64,000 bases of DNA from an uncultured Aequorivita sp. (GTDB taxonomy: Bacteria; Bacteroidota; Bacteroidia; Flavobacteriales; Flavobacteriaceae): contig CAKZLK010000052.1 of the NCBI GenBank assembly GCA_937125455.1, positions 45,295 to 109,294 of the forward strand, read 5' to 3'. This document shows, piece after piece, positions 61,863 to 64,000 of this stretch (position 1 is the first letter of the stretch; each line of letters begins with the position of its first letter). The position numbers were made by a program, and so were the translations under genes. Below the pieces are notes generated by a model. It searched no databases, had not been told where the DNA came from, and was given only the letters and a program-made list of their open reading frames with translations.

Positions 61863-62723
61863 TTATTTGCCACCAGCTTCAAGGTTTTTCATTTCCTTTT
61901 CAATCATATCATAAAATTGGTCGATTTTTGGAAGCACCAAAATACGCGTACGTCTATTGGTTGCTCTATTTTCTGCAGTATCATTTGGAACTAATGGCGC
62001 GTATTCGGAACGACCGGCAGCAATTAATCTAGAGGGTTCAACGCCCAAGATTTGAAGTTCTCTCACAATGGCGGTGGCCCTTTTTACACTCAAATCCCAA
62101 TTGTCCAATAATAAGCCATTGTTATAAGGCACATTGTCAGTATGTCCTTCTACCATGGCTTCAAAGTTAGGCTTGCCGTTGATTACTTTAGCAACTTTAC
62201 CTAAGATTTCAGTAGCTCTGTTTGAAATCTGGTAGCTTCCACTCTTAAATAATACTTTGTCAGAAAGGGAGATATACACGACCCCTTTTTCAACATTTAT
62301 TTCAATATCGGGATCGTTTACGCCCACTTCCCGCTTAAGACTGGCTACAAGGGCAAGGGTAACACTGTCTTTTTTGTTAAGAGCATCTTGCAAACGATTG
62401 ATTTTTAGGTCTTTTTCTTTTAAACTTTCCAATGATTTTTCTAAATTGGTAGCCCCTTTTGAAGTTAACATGGTAAGCTCTTTGGAGCTTTCTATTAGAT
62501 CGGAATTTGTTTTTTTCATATCTGCCAAACGTCCTTCAAGTTCCTTGGCACGAGCCATACTAGCAGCTCTCTCTGCAAGGCAGTCATTGAGTTTAACTGT
62601 TGCCGTGTTCAATAAATTTTGTGTGTTTTTTTGTTTAGCTTCAAGTTCTAAATACTCCTTTTTCGAAACACAGGAAGTAAGAACAAAACTTGAACAAAGT
62701 GCTAGAATCAAAAGTTTTTTCAT
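61863..62723 (-). CDS. OmpA-family outer-membrane lipoprotein
   Basis: A 286-residue protein with a lipoprotein signal peptide (MKKLLILALCSSFVLTSC, lipid-modified Cys18), a long coiled-coil region (residues 22-125), and a C-terminal OmpA peptidoglycan-binding domain (about 145-270). The OmpA domain is marked by EGHTDNVPYNNG, LSVKRATAIVREL, LIAAGRSEYAPLVPNDTAENRATNRRT, with the diaminopimelate-binding Asp and Arg. It should tether the outer membrane to peptidoglycan. It is transcribed alone, outside the island. Confidence 0.9.
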   Translation of the reverse strand: MKKLLILALCSSFVLTSCVSKKEYLELEAKQKNTQNLLNTATVKLNDCLAERAASMARAKELEGRLADMKKTNSDLIESSKELTMLTSKGATNLEKSLESLKEKDLKINRLQDALNKKDSVTLALVASLKREVGVNDPDIEINVEKGVVYISLSDKVLFKSGSYQISNRATEILGKVAKVINGKPNFEAMVEGHTDNVPYNNGLLLDNWDLSVKRATAIVRELQILGVEPSRLIAAGRSEYAPLVPNDTAENRATNRRTRILVLPKIDQFYDMIEKEMKNLEAGGK

Positions 62724-63042
62724 GATTTTTAGGTATTATTTTAGACAATTTATTCAATATTTCCTTTCTAAGATAATCAAACTAAGCTTCATACAGAGAA
62801 CACTTAACAGTAATTTATCGACAAGAACTTGAAAATGCCCTTTTCTGGTGTGCTGCTATCTGCACGGAGCGGCTTTAAGATATAAAGGATGTCTATTTTA
62901 TTTCATCTGTATGCCATTCCCGAGCTACAAAAACTTGGCCTTACTTACTTGTGCTTCATCGCTCGCACCTCCTCTCCCACCTCAATTCATACATTTACAA
63001 TCCCCCCATAAGCCAATAAAGCAAATTCTTTTTTAATCTTGC
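62724..63042. other. Intergenic stretch with no supported feature
   Basis: The interval between the OmpA-family gene and the short ORF at 63043 contains only the presumed promoter region of the former. A 62-codon plus-strand ORF at 62848 has no coding character. Confidence 0.4.
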
Positions 63043-63300
63043 CTAATTGCGATTCCAACGGTTTTTTAAACCGAGGTGCCTTACATTTCCGCCTATTTCT
63101 TTATCTTTACTTTTATTAATCTTTAAAACCGTTTTTATGGGTGCTGGAAATATATTTGTTGCCACAGTTATCTTGTTTTTGTTGCTTTTCATAATCAGCT
63201 TTCTCCAGTCAAGATCAGAGTAGTCTCTTTTTATTTGTTCTTTTTCTTCAGCATACAAAACAGCAACCTTCGTCGATATAAGTAAGGCTAATGATAACAA
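63043..63300 (-). CDS. Short exported-protein-like ORF, possibly frameshifted
   Basis: The 85-codon frame begins at a TTG and opens with a hydrophobic signal-like segment (LSLALLISTKVAVLYAEEKEQ), then a polar region. A true ATG lies just upstream (MLKK) in another frame, separated from it by a run of six A; one base fewer would join them. It may be a small exported protein with a homopolymer frameshift, or a decayed gene. No family is recognised. Confidence 0.3.
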   Translation of the reverse strand: MLSLALLISTKVAVLYAEEKEQIKRDYSDLDWRKLIMKSNKNKITVATNIFPAPIKTVLKINKSKDKEIGGNVRHLGLKNRWNRN

Positions 63301-63447
63301 TGCCGTTTCACTTTTTTAACATTTTGCTCAAAAAGCTATTTTTCGCCTAGGTATGCCACTTTTGTGAAAGCTGTCGAAAAAACATTTCCCAAAATCCGAA
63401 CAACCCACTACTCACTAATTACTCAGAATAGCTGCCTTCATAAACAA

Positions 63448-63478
63448 AGATCGCCCGAGGAATTTCCTCGGGCGATCT
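63448..63478. terminator. Terminator of the T9SS gene at the window end
   Basis: Perfect 15-bp arms AGATCGCCCGAGGAA and TTCCTCGGGCGATCT around a single T, 30 bases past the stop of the minus-strand gene. Confidence 0.7.
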
Positions 63479-63508
63479 CACATTTTAACAATCAACAATT
63501 ATGAAAAA

Positions 63509-64000
63509 CTATTCTTTTAACAGTCGTTTTGTTATCTGTCCGTCCTTGCCTGAGATCTTAACATAGTAAGAAGCAGCAGCAAGCTGGTGCACGTCTATCG
63601 GCTTGGTCCTGCCCATACCGCGAAGATCTGCGGTCTGAACCAATCTACCCCTTAAGTCATAGATCTCCAGTCTTTCCAGATCTAGGCTCTGCGGGTTGCT
63701 GATGTTCAGGATGTTCTTGGTCGGAACAGGATACAATGTTACCGTTCCAAGATCCTGGCTATCATTGCCGGCTCCAAGTACCGTATCTACGGTAAGCTCA
63801 AAGTCACAGGTGCCAACATTGCCATATTCATCCGTTGCCGTCAGCGTGATGGTATAAACTCCATCTGGTATCGGGGTACCTACAGCAGGATCCTGACTTG
63901 TTATCGTAACAGGGTCCGTACAGTTGTCTACTGCCGTAGCTTCTCCCGTTGCAAAGTAATCCGGTACGATGTAGAACAGGTTCCCCTGTCCTGGATCTAC
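63509..64000 (-). CDS. C-terminal end of a T9SS-secreted protein with HYR-like domain (partial)
   Basis: The frame is open to base 64000, so the gene starts beyond the window. The visible 163 residues contain an HYR-type module (ATAVDNCTDPVTITSQDPAVGTPIPDGVYTITLTATDEYGNVGTCDFELTV) followed by a type A sorting domain (LGTVTLYPVPTKNILNIS to KRLLKE). It is visibly richer in G and C than the neighbouring DNA. It is likely a large modular surface or secreted protein. The apparent start at 63736 is only an internal TTG. Confidence 0.85.
   Translation of the reverse strand, partial: VDPGQGNLFYIVPDYFATGEATAVDNCTDPVTITSQDPAVGTPIPDGVYTITLTATDEYGNVGTCDFELTVDTVLGAGNDSQDLGTVTLYPVPTKNILNISNPQSLDLERLEIYDLRGRLVQTADLRGMGRTKPIDVHQLAAASYYVKISGKDGQITKRLLKE

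Noticed and set aside
62848..63036. 62-codon ORF after the OmpA-family gene
   Set aside because: Pro/Leu-rich translation with no pattern, in the promoter region of the neighbouring gene.

Overview
The window comes from a low-GC member of the Bacteroidota, most likely class Flavobacteriia. Three signs support this. Promoters have the Bacteroidota form, TTG, about 19-20 bases, then TAnnTTTG. Several secreted proteins end in type IX secretion (T9SS) type A sorting domains. The tmRNA encodes the tag GENNYALAA. No species can be named from the sequence alone.

Bases 1-33,300 are chromosomal backbone. A partial membrane protein and ftsE come first. A surface-glycan cluster follows (about 2.9-17.6 kb): glycosyltransferases, an FdtA-type ketoisomerase, a DegT aminotransferase, a Wzx-like flippase, a FemAB/GNAT-like transferase, three tandem sulfatase-fold membrane enzymes and two methyltransferases. 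Then come typA, a secreted FG-GAP protein and kdsA (the Kdo pathway for LPS). Downstream of kdsA lies an unusual array of three tandem promoter-hairpin-terminator cassettes that look like paralogous small RNAs. Next is a creD-type envelope operon governed by a winged-helix regulator with a repeated ACTTTG-N5-CAAAGT operator, then two DUF3857/transglutaminase proteins, a short-chain dehydrogenase and a lysine/saccharopine dehydrogenase-like protein.

Bases 33,720-61,613 form an integrated genomic island of about 27.9 kb. It sits in the 3' end of the tmRNA gene ssrA and is bounded by an identical 15-bp core. A tyrosine recombinase lies just inside attL, and imperfect 24-bp direct repeats lie inside both ends. 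The cargo is modular: a giant FG-GAP adhesin; a HEPN-protein locus whose C-terminal module has been copied twice, once with a frameshift; a nuclease-like gene divergent from an AbiEi-Fic fusion, flanked by two copies of a roughly 200-bp repeat; a T9SS/RHS polymorphic toxin module with its probable immunity gene; and a radC-like gene broken by one amber codon.

The most notable cargo is a bacterial ubiquitin-like conjugation operon at 56.4-59.5 kb. It encodes a triple-ubiquitin-fold protein, a small E2-like protein, a JAB peptidase-E1 fusion and a HEPN-like protein with an Rx4H motif. Next to it, divergently transcribed, is an XRE regulator translationally coupled to an ImmA/IrrE protease, with a clear promoter and a 31-bp dyad operator. 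Together they read as a regulated, probably anti-phage, ubiquitin-like system.

Beyond attR (61.6-64 kb) the backbone resumes with an OmpA-family lipoprotein and the C-terminus of another T9SS-secreted protein that runs off the window.
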